Of a stretch of DNA of 64,000 nt, positions 1-10,880 are shown piece after piece. Source of the stretch: Eukaryota sp. TZLM1-RC (lineage: Eukaryota; Metamonada: BaSk clade). Below the pieces are notes generated by a model, which did no database searches, was not told where the DNA came from, and was given only the letters and a program-made list of their open reading frames with translations. The stretch lies in NCBI GenBank assembly GCA_040285825.1, contig JAUPSS010000004.1, forward strand, positions 1,240,001 through 1,304,000, written 5' to 3'. Each line of letters starts with the position of its first letter. Position 1 is the stretch's first letter. A program made the position numbers and the translations under genes.

Positions 1-970
1 TCAAAACAAGTTTTTTTGAGGATTGTGAAGCATAATAAACTTATAACTTGTTCTGTATGGAGCTGTTAAAGGCTTATCTGCATCAATGAAGGTACTCGCC
101 AAAAGTTTGGGATGTCCAGAGGTCAAGTTCCGCTGATTAGGTCCTACGAAAATTGCAAATACTTGAACCTGATCGTTGAAGGATTATCATGTCAGTATCT
201 GTAGGTATACTTTCGTATGTTCAAACAGCTTTAATTCTCAAAATTCGAGTGGACTTATTCAAAGAGAAATTACCCAAAAGATACTGTGATTGGAAAACGG
301 TTGGTGTTGGAATGTCGTTTGGAAATTTAGGTAGCGAAATTTTGGTACTAGGTCAATGGGTTAATATAGAATTGTTATTGCAGATCTTTAAAACGATTCC
401 TGATGTTGTCATGACAGTTCCAAGCTAAGACGAGGAAATCTTAAGAGTAAACGAAAGTACTAATCGAACCATCAACTGCAATAACAATGAATATTGATTA
501 TTGTTTTGTGAGCGTGGAAAATAGAAATATTATAAAAGAAAAAAGATTATCCACATTCAGTGGGTAGAAATACAGTTGACACGTGAGACAGCGAATTATC
601 TTGTGTTTGCCCTGAAACATAGTTGAAGATTAAGTAATGACGAAATGACAAATCATGAATTTTGTTATGGTTTTATTTTGAATGTTATACTCGCTAACTA
701 ATTGCATAAAGGAATACGCAAACTTTGAATAAAGATGATTCAAAAGGTTTGTTTGCAGATGTGATAGAGGAAATATGTCGTGAAGAGCCAGGGAGCGACA
801 GTGATGATAAGGTAGTGGAAGAACAAGTAAAAGGAACGATGTGTTTGAGTAGAAACAAATTGCCGTTTGAAGAAGATTATGTCTATATTGGGGAACAATC
901 TCCCGAACCGAAACATTCTTGACTTTGATGATGTAATTTATGATTATTGGTCTCGAAGATCTATTTGGCA
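1..970. other. No supported gene; two weak ORFs
   Basis: Only short open frames are present. One at 189-428 (+) is 79 aa. One at 725-922 (+) is 65 aa, acidic, with a run of Asp/Ser/Glu, and lacks a clear ATG at its start. Neither shows a motif I recognise, a splice pattern or a second copy in the window. They could be exons of a gene cut off by the window edge, or chance. Confidence 0.3.
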
Positions 971-975
971 ATTCT

Positions 976-1425
976 TTATTGTTTTATTGAAAAAAGATGA
1001 CTATATCTGAAGAAACAATTTGCAGGGAGTGAACACCCCGTACAAACTGCTGTCATGACGTCATCACAAATTGGGTTTGAGTGAAAATTTCAACAATTCA
1101 TTCCACAAACCTATGTTTTGGAAAGATTCAAACACTTCAGGGTAACGCGTGTGCACCTTTGTGTTGTTATAGGTCAACTATTTTCCATTGTATTTGAGCA
1201 TCTGTGGGCATGATATTAGTAAACAAACACAAATGCAACAAAACCTATTGATACTGAGCTACTGGCACATGTAAATGTACCAAAATGTGCTTTTTGGTCA
1301 CAAAAACCACACATCACAGGGCTTCCAGATGCCCTCCACTTCTTGTTCTTTAACAAGTGCTCTTGGATAACACAACAGTAATACATACAACGTCACTTGT
1401 GTTCATCTTTAAGACTTTTCGCTTA
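976..1425 (+). repeat. Direct repeat R1, copy 1 (partner 2617-3130)
   Basis: About 450 bp resembles 2617-3130 in the same orientation, including the shared strings GTGTGCACCTTTGTGTT, GGGCATGATAT and TTGTTCTTTA. No coding potential is seen. Near its 5' end lies a short hairpin (1019-1046) whose counterpart in copy 2 has a different sequence but the same fold. A TGACGTCA palindrome lies just downstream of the hairpin. The two copies flank the tRNA-Glu/retroelement block at 1472-2610. Confidence 0.65.
1019..1046 (+). other. Hairpin in repeat R1, copy 1
   Basis: TTTGCAGGG and CCCGTACAAA can pair across a 9-nt loop, with one mismatch and one bulge. The position matches the perfect 11-bp hairpin at 2660-2690 in copy 2. 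Confidence 0.4.
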
Positions 1426-1471
1426 ACTTTTCATATTTGCATCAATATAAAAACCATATAGAATTCAGTCA

Positions 1472-1571
1472 GCGATCATGGTCTAGTGGGAGGACGGGAT
1501 GTTTTCACTATGATTTCATAATTATCAATTATTTCAAATGTCCAAACCCGGGTTCGATTCCTGGTGGTCGC
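1472..1571 (+). tRNA. tRNA-Glu (TTC) with 30-nt intron
   Basis: A cloverleaf folds fully: a 7-bp acceptor (GCGATCA / TGGTCGC), a D arm at 1481-1495, anticodon stem GGATG / TGTCC, and T arm CCGGG-TTCGATT-CCTGG. The anticodon loop places TTC at positions 34-36 (1504-1506). The sequence between tRNA positions 37 and 38 (1508-1537) is a 30-nt intron at the canonical place for nuclear tRNA introns. Only TTT follows the gene, a poor Pol III terminator; the second copy at 50100-50198 has TTTTT at the same place. The T arm here has a G-T pair where the other copy has G-C. This may be the weaker or silent copy. Confidence 0.88.
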
Positions 1572-1610
1572 GTATTTCGAATTGATTTCCATTGCCTTAA
1601 TTGTTTATGT

Positions 1611-2085
1611 TATGGTATTTATTAGATTTGGAATGTGTGTCACTAATGAAGCATTTGTAACAAAAATGAGATTATTTTTGAATATCCCCATTAATCGACT
1701 TTTATCAAATGAAAAATGTATTTGTTCGAATTCACCTCAACTCACTTTGCGCCATGCTCTGAATTGTTCGAAATTAGTAACTTATCGTTCTTCATTACAT
1801 GGTGCTGTTAAAAACACTCCTTTTAAAGCAAAAGAAAAACATAGAAAATATGACGAAGATATCGAAGAAGCTAATGCTGGTAGAAATACACAACTAGTTT
1901 TTATTGCTTTCCCATTTTCTATAAACGGAAGGCTCGTTTTTTCAATCAAATAAGAGAAGCTTTAGCTAGACAGGGAGCAGATCAAGTTTTTGTGGAGGAA
2001 ATCTTGGTTCAATCATATTCGTCCCATTAGTTATGAATTAATTTAATTAAGTGTGCGTGTTCAATAAATAGTAATTATTTGATTT
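1611..2085 (+). mobile_element. Family A RLE non-LTR retroelement, 5'-truncated and internally deleted
   Basis: This is the C-terminal coding part and 3' tail of the family best seen at 55487-57095. It begins at the RFG..TNEAFVTKMR block, passes the Cys-His knuckle (CIC, then RHALNC), then jumps to the KEKHRKY block, so the RGD/VDF part of the endonuclease is deleted. A frameshift follows. The tail (about 2010-2075) matches other family A tails, ending in TCAATAAATA. It starts only about 50 bp after the tRNA-Glu and lies in a block duplicated at 48740-50198. Confidence 0.75.
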
Positions 2086-2089
2086 TTAT

Positions 2090-2612
2090 TTTCCACCGTA
2101 CAAATAGATGTTTGATATGCCACTAAATTTGTGTGGATTTGTGTGATCATTTGATGTTTAAAATAGTTCTTTTACAACATTAGCTCAGTCGAATATAAGA
2201 ATCCGCTGTTTATTGCTGACAACACTAAAACTAGCAAATATACTGCAAAGTTGCTATCCTTGAATGCTGAATTGCATATTCTTTATGTCATTTGTCCATT
2301 TATTTTTCTTTACATGGTACGTTTGGAACACTTGCTTTATTTGAGTTAAATGATTTTTTGAAATTGTGAAACAACGTACAGGAAGAATTTTTGACACAAC
2401 GTTTTCACAGAACAGAATTATATTTTCAATTCATGAAGGTGTTGTCCAATCATTGTGTCTGCTTTATTATCTTTTGATCACTGATATGAAGGAAAAACTT
2501 CCAGTCAATTCTTGTTTGCTGATTTAGGATATGATAATTTGAAACTTTATATTCGGTGTTTAGATTTTCGGTAAAATAAATAATTGAAAAAATAAAAAAT
2601 AAATTTTGCATT
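2090..2612 (+). mobile_element. Family E RLE retroelement relic
   Basis: The translation, broken by frameshifts, resembles the region after the endonuclease core of the other families: an N-T-K-I-x-K-Y block, then a region ending in a fragmentary TGRIFD..F motif. A clear second copy lies in inverse orientation at 48740-49215. No full reading frame survives. Confidence 0.55.
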
Positions 2613-2616
2613 GATT

Positions 2617-3130
2617 TATTGTTTCATTGAAGAAAGTTCATTATAAGTGAAGAAACAATAGTGTGCATGGACGGACACCCCATGCACACTGCTTTCATCA
2701 CCTTATGGCAAAATAGGTTAGATTGTAATCTTCAACTATGTTTTAAATAACGAAACATAGATTTTACCATTTATAAAATCTAAAATGATTCAAACACTTC
2801 AATCATTTTACGGTAACACGTGTGCACCTTTGTGTTATTCTATGTTATCAATTGTAGGCAGCTTCACCATTATATCTCTGGGCATGATATCACTAAAGAA
2901 ACACAACTTTAACTAAACCTTTTATTACTGACATGTGAATGTATTGTTTCCTTCTTGGTGGCAAGAACCACACCTCACAGCACCTACACATGTTGTTCTT
3001 TAGCAAGTGCTCATGGATACTAATAATACTTAAATACTAATAAAAATAAATATATATAGTATTAATACTATTAATACTATTAATACTTATAACGTCAGTC
3101 GAGCTCCTCTTTATGACTTTTCTTATTATC
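2617..3130 (+). repeat. Direct repeat R1, copy 2
   Basis: This is the partner of 976-1425. It differs by a short expansion of TAATACTAT-type units at about 3015-3085. The hairpin at 2660-2690 is perfect here. No coding potential is seen. Confidence 0.65.
2660..2690 (+). other. Perfect 11-bp hairpin in repeat R1, copy 2
   Basis: AGTGTGCATGG (2660-2670) pairs perfectly with CCATGCACACT (2680-2690) across a 9-nt loop. The stem differs in sequence from copy 1, while the loop and the flanking AGAAACAAT are conserved. This could be a structured RNA element or part of a mobile element. Confidence 0.5.
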
Positions 3131-5217
3131 TTTTGTCTTTCACTTTAGATGTTTTCTCATGTTGTCGTTTGGATCTAGGATCTCCCGTACTCAGTTTTGC
3201 TTACATCTTGCACTTTGTTCCCCTTTGTTACAAAGTCTTCTCAATTTGATGTCTCCTGTTGATCTGATGGAATCCACTGATGGCTCACTTCTCTTTGGCA
3301 AATCTATCTCTTGCTCTCATTCATGACGCCTACTTGTTGTCAAGTCGCTCCTCTGCTTGAATTCTACTTCTACCTTTCAAAAATGTATGTTGTTCAAAAA
3401 TGTAGGCTGTTTTCTAACTGCTGTTCTGTGTTATAATGTGGATTGACAATTGTTGACTTATCTCTGTTTTTCTCTATTTTTTCACGACACTCAGAATTGA
3501 ACCCTGGACTAATGAAACAATTTATTTTTTATCGCGTTTAGTTTTGTTCTTTCAATTGAATTCTATTGAAGCTATTTGTAATATATTTTGTTTAATTGCT
3601 CAATCGAGCCAAGCAAGCGAAATACTAAGCTCAGTCCAATGATATTTAATGTAGAGTCTCTACCAAATATTGGGAGTAATTCTCTTTATTTTGAGTTTCT
3701 ATTAACAAATACATAAACGACTGAGTAATCATCAATCTTTGAGTTGCCAACTCTTTGAAGTTGAAAACAGTCATGATCGTTCTGATTACATGTATCTGTA
3801 TAGTTTATATGTTTTTGGATCTTTGTGAAGCTTCAATAAGTGTTTAACATTCTGTATCTGTTTTTCGCAGATGTTTCCTTTGATTCATGCAAGAATTTTT
3901 CAAAAATTAGCTTGAGTCTCAACAACAACACTTTATTTTATCTCATGTTTTTTTATTATTTTCAATTTTTTAATTTTTTTATTATATGTTTGCAACATCT
4001 GGACAACGACTTTTTTCTTGATTTTATGTTCTACATTCTATGAATTTGGTTTCAAATTTGTTTATTTTTTTATCTTTGCCTTGCTCTACTTTTTGATAAA
4101 CCGTTCTTCTATGGTCCTTTACAAAACATGGTTTAATTGTTCCATTTGTCCACCCTTTTCATTATTTATAATTTTATTTAGCATCTTCATTATTTATGCG
4201 TGACCAGCTTTCCCCTAGAAATAATCAATTGTGTTTAAATTGAATAACTGAATAGTTTTCTCACCAAGTGTTGATTTTGAGTCACATACCAGGATTAATT
4301 TCGTCACGTTTTATTTTATTTGTTTAAGATCTTCTGATTCACTTGGTTGTAATTTTTGCAAGTACTTCCTGTTCAGAGTTTGAATGTTTTTTCCCAAATC
4401 ATTCCATGGAAATATTCCTGAAAAGAATTTTTTAAATTTATTATTTTTTATTAATTTTCTACGAAGGAACAAAAACAAAACAAACTAAAACACATAAGAA
4501 ACAAATTTATTATTTTATATTTTTAAATTATTATTTTGAATAATTTTTTCAACCAAATCTTTTTTGAACCAGCAACGATATTGAATCATCATTTGCATGT
4601 AACATTCCATAAAAAAACAAAAAATAATTGGACATGGTGGGCTAAGGACATTGAATCAGACACTAAATACTGAAGAAAGGCGATCAGGTGTCATGTTTGT
4701 ATGGTTGAATCTGATGCAAAAAAAATAAAGTTGAAAGTTTTGTACAATAGGGAGAATTTTAACTTTGTTTTTCAGAGCAGCAGTTTCAGGCAACTCTGCA
4801 GTTATTGTGCCCTAGTGTTTTGATGTGTGTTAGAGATTTTTAAACCTATCTATTGGGAAACAGTTGGGAAGTATAACAAAATAACCCTGGGTATCTTTTT
4901 CACTTTTCACAATTGTGTTGATACAAACTGCAATCAACAATAGTTTCATTGGATTTCCAGAACAATCTAGTCTTCTCAGAAACAGCTTTGTTTTGGTAGT
5001 CGTTTTGTATTATTATTTTATCTCATATGAGGCGCCCAGCAACATAACTTTGGGGGTGAAACATTCAGTAGAGTCAACAAAGAAGAGGGAGACAACGTAG
5101 AGCAGTATGCTATAATGGCTAAGAAAGCAATAGGAGGACCTGGACCATAAATAGGGAGGTTTTCAACAATCATGATGGAGAGCAATATACTTCGATACAA
5201 GGGGAAAAAGGGATAAA
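3131..5217. other. AT-rich stretch with no supported gene
   Basis: I see only short, low-complexity open frames, Phe/Leu-rich from T-runs (for example 3840-4203), with no motif. The single feature is the retroelement tail at 4448-4502. Confidence 0.5.
4448..4502 (-). mobile_element. Family B 3' tail only, 55 bp, with 14-bp target-site duplication
   Basis: These 55 bp match the 3' end of family B elements (compare about 57655-57720, minus strand: TTTCTTATGTGTTTTAGTTT). The insertion is bounded by the exact direct repeat AAATTTATTATTTT at 4434-4447 and 4503-4516. It is an extreme 5' truncation in which only the last codons and the 3' untranslated tail were copied. Confidence 0.8.
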
Positions 5218-5298
5218 TGTTGCCTTAGGTTGCAAAAGTGGTTGAGATAAAGATAATTTATTTTTTATTCATATTATAAAAGCCTTAGGGCTCCAACA
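5218..5298 (-). repeat. 3' LTR of gypsy A copy 1 (81 bp)
   Basis: On the minus strand it begins TGTTGGAGCCCTAAGG and ends GGCAACA, giving TGTTG...CAACA ends. A purine tract (GAAAAAGGGGAAGAAGCAG, about 5299-5317) lies directly upstream, as expected of the plus-strand primer next to a 3' LTR. The other LTRs of the family are 78-91 bp, which is very short for a gypsy element. Confidence 0.8.
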
Positions 5299-5412
5299 CT
5301 GCTTCTTCCCCTTTTTCAAAGATAATAGGCTTATATAAATATGAATCTAAACTATAAATTAATAACTAAATAACTACAAATAATCTAAACTGATCTAAAC
5401 TAAGAATTAGCG

Positions 5413-7065
5413 TCACTTCCTAATTCTAGTACTGCGTCTAGGCCTCTTGCAAGGCGTAGAGTTATTGGAGGTACTTTTACGTTGACTAGTAGTACGTTTT
5501 CCAATTTTCTTGTTATTCCTACTGAACAACTTGTAAGCTTCTGAATGTTTAACTGAATGGAGAGGCTCTTCTGTTGTCTCACCGCCAAACCATTGAACAG
5601 TACAGAAACTACCTGAGTCAGAATTACATTCTGAGAGGATTTTCTCTATAACATGTTTCTCAGCATTGCCTGCTGCGACTGCCTTAAGAAATTCGATATC
5701 CTGGGGATTTTCAGCGTTATAGATTTTGCAATCCTTCTTAGCAGCCTTTAATTCGATGCCAGTGATAAGATTTTTTAATAATAAAGTAGAGTTGGAAGGT
5801 TGGTCTATTACTAAAAAGGGTCCATTCCAAGATCCATGCAATTTATTATTCTGTTTGGTTTTACGTAGGACATAGTCACCATTATTAAATACTATAGAAC
5901 GCGAATTAGTATTGTCTACTGAAATCGGAGTATTTAATGATTGATGACGCTCTGCTTCTTCCATTTTTTCTTGCAGACGAGTATTTTTCATTTTAATATC
6001 GTCTAATAAAGGTATATTGGAATCAAATTTTGATAAGTTTCCTAATATGTTTGCAGGGTCCGATCTTGGACTAATCGAAGATCCAAACATTAGTTCGTTA
6101 GGTTTAAAACCTGTCTTTCTGCTTTTAGTGGAATTTATTAATAGTTGGGATATGGGTACATAAGTAGACCAATTTCCATAATCATTAAAATCTATTAATA
6201 ATTTCCTCAAGCATTGTAGAACGTCTCTATGTTTTCGTTCTACGAGTCCATTACTTTCAGAGTAGTGGGGTATTGAGTTACTCATCTCAATAGCTAATAT
6301 ATTACACACTATTTTAAAAGTCTCATTGGCGAACTCAGGACCATTATCGCTATGAATTAACATACTCTGCCAAAAATTGCGCAAACGTTCCAAATCAAAG
6401 CGTCTGCGGTCTCTAAGGCATTGAGTTCCTTTAGAGGGACTAAAATTGAATATCCAGTAAAAGAATCTACAAATACTAATAAGTATTTATTACCATCACT
6501 ATCAGTATTCAGAGGTCCAATTGTGTCGACATTTAATCTAGCAAAAGGACGATCTGCCCAAAGGGAACCTGTGGAAGGTGTTTTTATTCTTTTAACTGGT
6601 GGCGTTTTTTGACAAGTTGGGCATCTTTTGATGTGGTTTATGAGGTCCTTTCTCATATTAGGCCAGAAAAAATCGCTTTTGGACAGTTTATGTAGACTGT
6701 CGTTTTTGCTGGGGTGGCCTGATTGAACCAATCCATGAATTAATAATAGTGCCTGTTTTCTGAGGCTTTTTGGAATTAAAATTTTATCTTTATTGTTTTT
6801 CCAAATTTGAGTATTTTCATGTAGAATTGCATTCTCAAATAGAGGGTCATTATTATTTTTGGCTATTTGTTGTTCAGATCTTATTTTAGAGAACCAAGAA
6901 GAAAAAATAGGTAAGTCCTGGTGTCTACTTAGGGATGCAATTGATGGGATGTCTTCGAAGTCCGAATCAGAATCTTCGTCTATAGGAGGTATCTCGTAAT
7001 TCGAAAGTAAAGTATCTGGTATATTTATACTACATATAGAATTAATGGAACGAGAATTACTTGTT
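5413..7065 (-). pseudogene. Integrase region of gypsy A copy 1, broken
   Basis: The first part (6731 down to 6357) has the HHCC zinc-binding module (Cys pair in RCPTCQK) and the first catalytic Asp in LNVDTIGPL. A deletion/frameshift near 6360-6393 breaks the frame. The second part (326 aa, 6393-5413) carries the second catalytic Asp (HSDNGPEF) and the Glu in SNGLVERKHR, a D,D,E set, then a GPY/F-type block (GSWNGPFLVID) and a basic C-terminus. Copy 2 keeps the catalytic core joined but is broken elsewhere. Open sequence continues toward 7065 without an obvious start. Confidence 0.85.
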
Positions 7066-7075
7066 CAAGACATCC

Positions 7076-7839
7076 AGAACTACGTCTTGGCTGGAAGATT
7101 TAGAAGATCTTCACAAACCTCTACAAGCCCAGCTGCAGAACTTAACTTTGCTTCTTTTTCGAATGTCCAAGACTTTCACCAGTAATCAATAACCGTTTCA
7201 AAGATCAACATTTGCGAAAAACTTTATATAAAACAACGTATTGTCTAGTCAGTTAATGCATCTAACAACTTGGAACCAGGCCTTGAATAAGGAGAATCGA
7301 CATTTCGCAGATCTATCCATCCACTGTGATTAAAAAATCCTCGACAGTCAAAGTCAACCAAACCTTGCAAAGCACTTTGGACAACTTCAATACCACATAC
7401 TTTATTTTGGTGATGAGTAACGTCCCTAACTTTTCGGCGTAGAACAGAGAAGAACATTTCTATAGGATTCATGGCAGGACAGTATGGAGGTAATATTCGA
7501 TAGTGCAAGCCACACTTACGAACAGCATGGATTAAGTTATCAGAAGTGTGAATACGACAGCCATCAAGTACTAAGACAGACCGATGTCCAGGAAAGGTGT
7601 AGAGGTTCTTTGAATTGATTAAATCGTGTAAGAAAGAAGCAAAGCCTTGTCGGTCAAAATGACCTTCTTGAACATGGAAAAAAAGTGCCCCTGTGACATC
7701 AATAGCAACAACAGCACTTACTTGGACCTGTAGCATTTCAGGTTGTACAGTGTATATGGATTGTCCTTTGGGAGAACGACCATAGGAACGAGCATTGACT
7801 TGTGTTTTAAACGAAAGTTCATCAATAAAAACCAGTTGA
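7076..7839 (-). pseudogene. IS630/Tc1/mariner-type transposase, 5'-truncated copy
   Basis: The frame 7736-7245 encodes a DDE_3-type domain: LVLDGCRIH (second Asp) and PPYCPAMNPIE (Glu), followed by a basic FFSVLRRKVR stretch. Sequence from 7736 to 7839 continues the frame upstream to the first Asp block (FIDELSF) and then stops at the inverted-repeat breakpoint, so the N-terminal helix-turn-helix is lost. The central part of this copy is intact where the partner at 11490-12385 has a frameshift. Confidence 0.8.
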
Positions 7840-9367
7840 CTGGAGAAAAATCCACAATAGGCATGATGCTGACAACGAGTTCGGTCGTTATGTAGAAGAT
7901 TTTGGAGACGTCTTAAGAATGACCATCTACATGACCGACCTGACCATCCCTGATTTAATTAGAGGAAGCAGTGGGCTGATAACCATATATCCCGCTCTAA
8001 TAGCCGAGTACTTCCTTATGGGTTTGGATAACTTTGCTATATCGAGCGAACTCCTCCTAGTATGGACTAGGGAATCCTTGTGGGACTCGCCGAACAGAAC
8101 AACTCTACTCGATTTAATATCGACAACGAGAAAGCACTTCCTCGCTTGGTGTTTCACGGCAGGAAATAAGCCCACAATGAATGTACTAAGGAGCAGGGCT
8201 AACGAAGAAGATATTCCTTTGGGACTCACGGCGATGACAACTTATTCAAGAAAAATAACCCCATCAGCCCAGGCTCCAGCAAAACGAGCACGACGATCAG
8301 GTAAAAAGTCGAGAGGAACCCCTCAACACAAGTACATTCCTGAAAAACATGAACGAGAAGGGTCGAAATTCTGTACATTCTGCAGTAACGTCGAAGGTAA
8401 CAACCATGTTGGCTACACTGTATTCGAATGCAAAGACCCTCGTTGTGCTAGAAGCAGAGTTTCCAAAGAAGAAAGATTTAGATTGGGAGAACAGGAGGCG
8501 CCTGCTAGTAGAGGCAGTGTAGAAAGGGGTCGAGGTGGCCGAGGTAGACGTGTACATAGATTTGAATTTACAGGCCGTGGAGGCCGTTTTAGAGGACATA
8601 AAGGAAGAGGTCAGTATAGACCTATATATAACACCAACACAACAGAGGATATATCATCAAACGCATCCCCTACTGAGTCAAAACCGACCCGTTTGAGTAC
8701 GGTTCCTCACAGACGGATCAACAACAGCAACCGGAATAGCAGGACATGCAACTTACCTAATCGGGTACATATCAATGCAATCATTCACAACCAATCAACA
8801 ACCGATTTAGGAAACCCGGTCAACAACTTTCCAACAGCTCAACAAAATCTCTTAATTCCTCTACAAATTCACCAAACCAGCTCTGATATCAATAGTATTT
8901 TTGACATTAATTTTACGGTTAGTGAAAACCACATCAGGTCCCAGCGTTCTCCATTTCTAAGACTAAAAATATCAATAAATGATATTAAAATGATTGCAAC
9001 TATAGATTCGGCTGCGTTTTGTTCAGTTATTACTGCAGATTTAGCTGAACAATGCCATATGTCAATCAATAGCAAGGATACTATTCAGTTCTTACCAGCT
9101 AATAATGTATCCACAAAATCGCTAGGGAGTGCGACTGGTATTCTGTCGTTCAACGTAGGAAGCATTGCGCAACAAGTTCACTATAAACATACTCTTCCCT
9201 TAATCCCGGGTACGAACAAATTATTAATAGGAACAGACATGTTAAAGCACTTCGGCTTTAGACGGATGATGGTCTTTTTATTAGATGAGACAAAGAACAC
9301 CGCACTTTGTCAAATGCAGAATCAGAATTCGACTCTAGAATCGCTCAACATTCGATTGGAAACTTAG
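7840..9367 (+). CDS. Gag-protease polyprotein of gypsy B (5'-truncated)
   Basis: The frame is open from the breakpoint near 7840 to 9367; the first ATG-type start (7919) is internal. Residues 1-130 from 7919 resemble a capsid-like helical region. A basic Arg/Gly-rich region follows (GRGGRGRR, GRGGRFRGHKGRG), preceded by a Cys/His cluster (CTFCSN, HVGYTVFEC). The C-terminal part is a retropepsin: ATIDSAAF has the catalytic Asp in a DSA context (the family usually has D-S/T-G), and LLIGTDMLKHFG matches the second conserved block. Function is retroelement particle formation and processing. With no RT or integrase attached, this copy is not autonomous. Confidence 0.75.
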
Positions 9368-9945
9368 ATAACCAATCATCAAGTCCTTCTGATTTTGAGC
9401 AGCAATTAACAAGATCTGGATGTGAAATAAAATTAGGTGATATTAATAATAAATTAAAATTAATGAGTCTACTGAAATTATTCAGCGATGTTTTTAGTGA
9501 AACTCCAAATAAAAAGGTTTTATTGTAGTCCTCTTACAATCCCCTTTCGCGATGAAAACGCTATTGTACACAAACCTGCTAGATGGTCAAACCCAAGCAA
9601 ATTAGAAATAGCCAACAAAATATTCGACGAATTGATAGAAATGGGTTATGCAGTTGAATCCAATTATAGATTCAGCTCTCTTATTGTCCTAGATTATTTA
9701 CCCAGATAATAGAAAACCTAGATTAACTAGTGACTTTAGTGGTAAAGAAGGTGTTAATGCCCATACAATTTCTGTCGAACCTAATTTACCGCGGATTAGT
9801 GATATATTAGAATTTTTAAGCAGAGCTGATTACATAGCCACACTTGATTTACCAAAAGCTTTTTGGCAAATGAATGTAGCAGGAAAAGATATTGCAAAAA
9901 CATCAATTTCAATACCTGGAAGGTCCATCATGTTTAAAAGAGCTT
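9368..9945 (+). pseudogene. Reverse transcriptase N-terminal remnant of gypsy B
   Basis: Several frames together give the start of a gypsy RT: a FSDVFSETPNKK block, a PFRDENAIVHKPARW block, then TLDLPKAFWQMN, the motif with the first RT Asp. Frameshifts fall near 9520 and 9700. The YxDD motif and RNase H are absent: after about 9940 the sequence jumps straight to integrase. Confidence 0.75.
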
Positions 9946-10880
9946 GCTGACATCAAAGCTATTACAGTAGCTGACGCAATTATCACCCGAGTTTACGCAA
10001 TTTTTGGAGCCCCTCAAGCCATCCACTCCGATAATGGAACCGAGTTCAGTAATGCCATATTTGCCTGCCTTTGCCGAAAATCTCCCACTCTACATCTATT
10101 CTCCACTTCCACTAGTCTAACGGGTTAGTTGAAAGGCAACATCGAGTTATCCTCCAGAATCTGAGAAAAATCCTTTTAGATTTCGCTGACTACGATAACT
10201 GGTCTGATTATCTCCCATTTTGCCAGTTAGTTGCTAATAGTACTTACAGGAAATCACTCAACGCCACCCCATATAAATTAATATTTGGATCTGATGTTTC
10301 CCCTAGATTGCTACCCTTTGAAATTCTTCAAGCCTTGTCACCAAAATCAGATAATCTAGATGTCCCAGAATATATGACTTACCTAGCAAATATGTCTACC
10401 CAGTTGTTAGACAAATGGAATGCTGAACTTGAACCTGAGTTGACCCATATTGCTCCACCAGAACTTAAGTTTAAACCCGAAGTTGGATCCAGAGTTTTCG
10501 TCTTACGAGAAACTCCTAATAAACTGCACGGACACTATGTAGGTCCGTACGTTGTTAAAGAAGTAACTACTCGAAGTTCACTCCTAGTGGAAAACCCAAT
10601 CACTAGAACTTGCCTGAAGACATCTATCCATCTAATCAAGTTCTGTCTGTCCTCCCTGCCCGACAATATCCTGAACGCGTATGTCGCCGCCGACGCAGAA
10701 GAATTGCTAGTAGATGCAATCTTAGATGTCTCTGATGGTCAAGCCACCATCCTTTGGTCTGATGGTACTCAGACGACTCAACCCGAGACCACAGTCAAGA
10801 ACACTACCGCCTATCATCGTTATATAAAGATGATGAACCTGGACAAGCCCCGAAGAAGAGGCAGACGGAAGAAGAGGTAG
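9946..10880 (+). pseudogene. Integrase C-terminal half of gypsy B
   Basis: The segment starts at LADIKAITVADAI and includes the second catalytic Asp (HSDNGTEFSN). A frameshift near 10120 leads to LVERQHRVILQNLRK with the catalytic Glu. The final 190-aa frame (10308-10880) holds a GPY/F-type block (HGHYVGPYVVKE) and ends in a basic tail of Arg/Lys. The zinc module and first catalytic Asp are deleted. Confidence 0.8.

Larger units (their letters stand above)
5218..7075 (-). mobile_element. Ty3/gypsy family A, copy 1 (3' half)
   Basis: Read on the minus strand, this contains the end of the region before integrase, integrase, a GPY/F-type region, a polypurine tract and the 3' LTR. The 5' half (gag, protease, RT) is absent because the element abuts a transposon at about 7075. 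The same junction occurs in copy 2 at about 12560, so the joined unit was duplicated as an inverted repeat. Confidence 0.85.
5218..7839. repeat. Left arm of about 2.6-kb inverted repeat
   Basis: This arm is the reverse complement of 11792-14427, holding gypsy A 3' LTR and integrase plus the transposase C-terminal two thirds. The match stops at CCAGTTGA near 7838, where gypsy B gag sequence begins. Scattered small differences show that the arms have since diverged. Confidence 0.85.

Noticed and set aside
1437-1625. A 62-aa frame across the tRNA-Glu
   Set aside because: It overlaps a complete tRNA fold and has no similarity to any protein motif.
3840-4203. Phe-rich possible membrane proteins
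   Set aside because: The hydrophobic frames come from T-runs in an AT-rich stretch, with no conserved motif and no paralogue.
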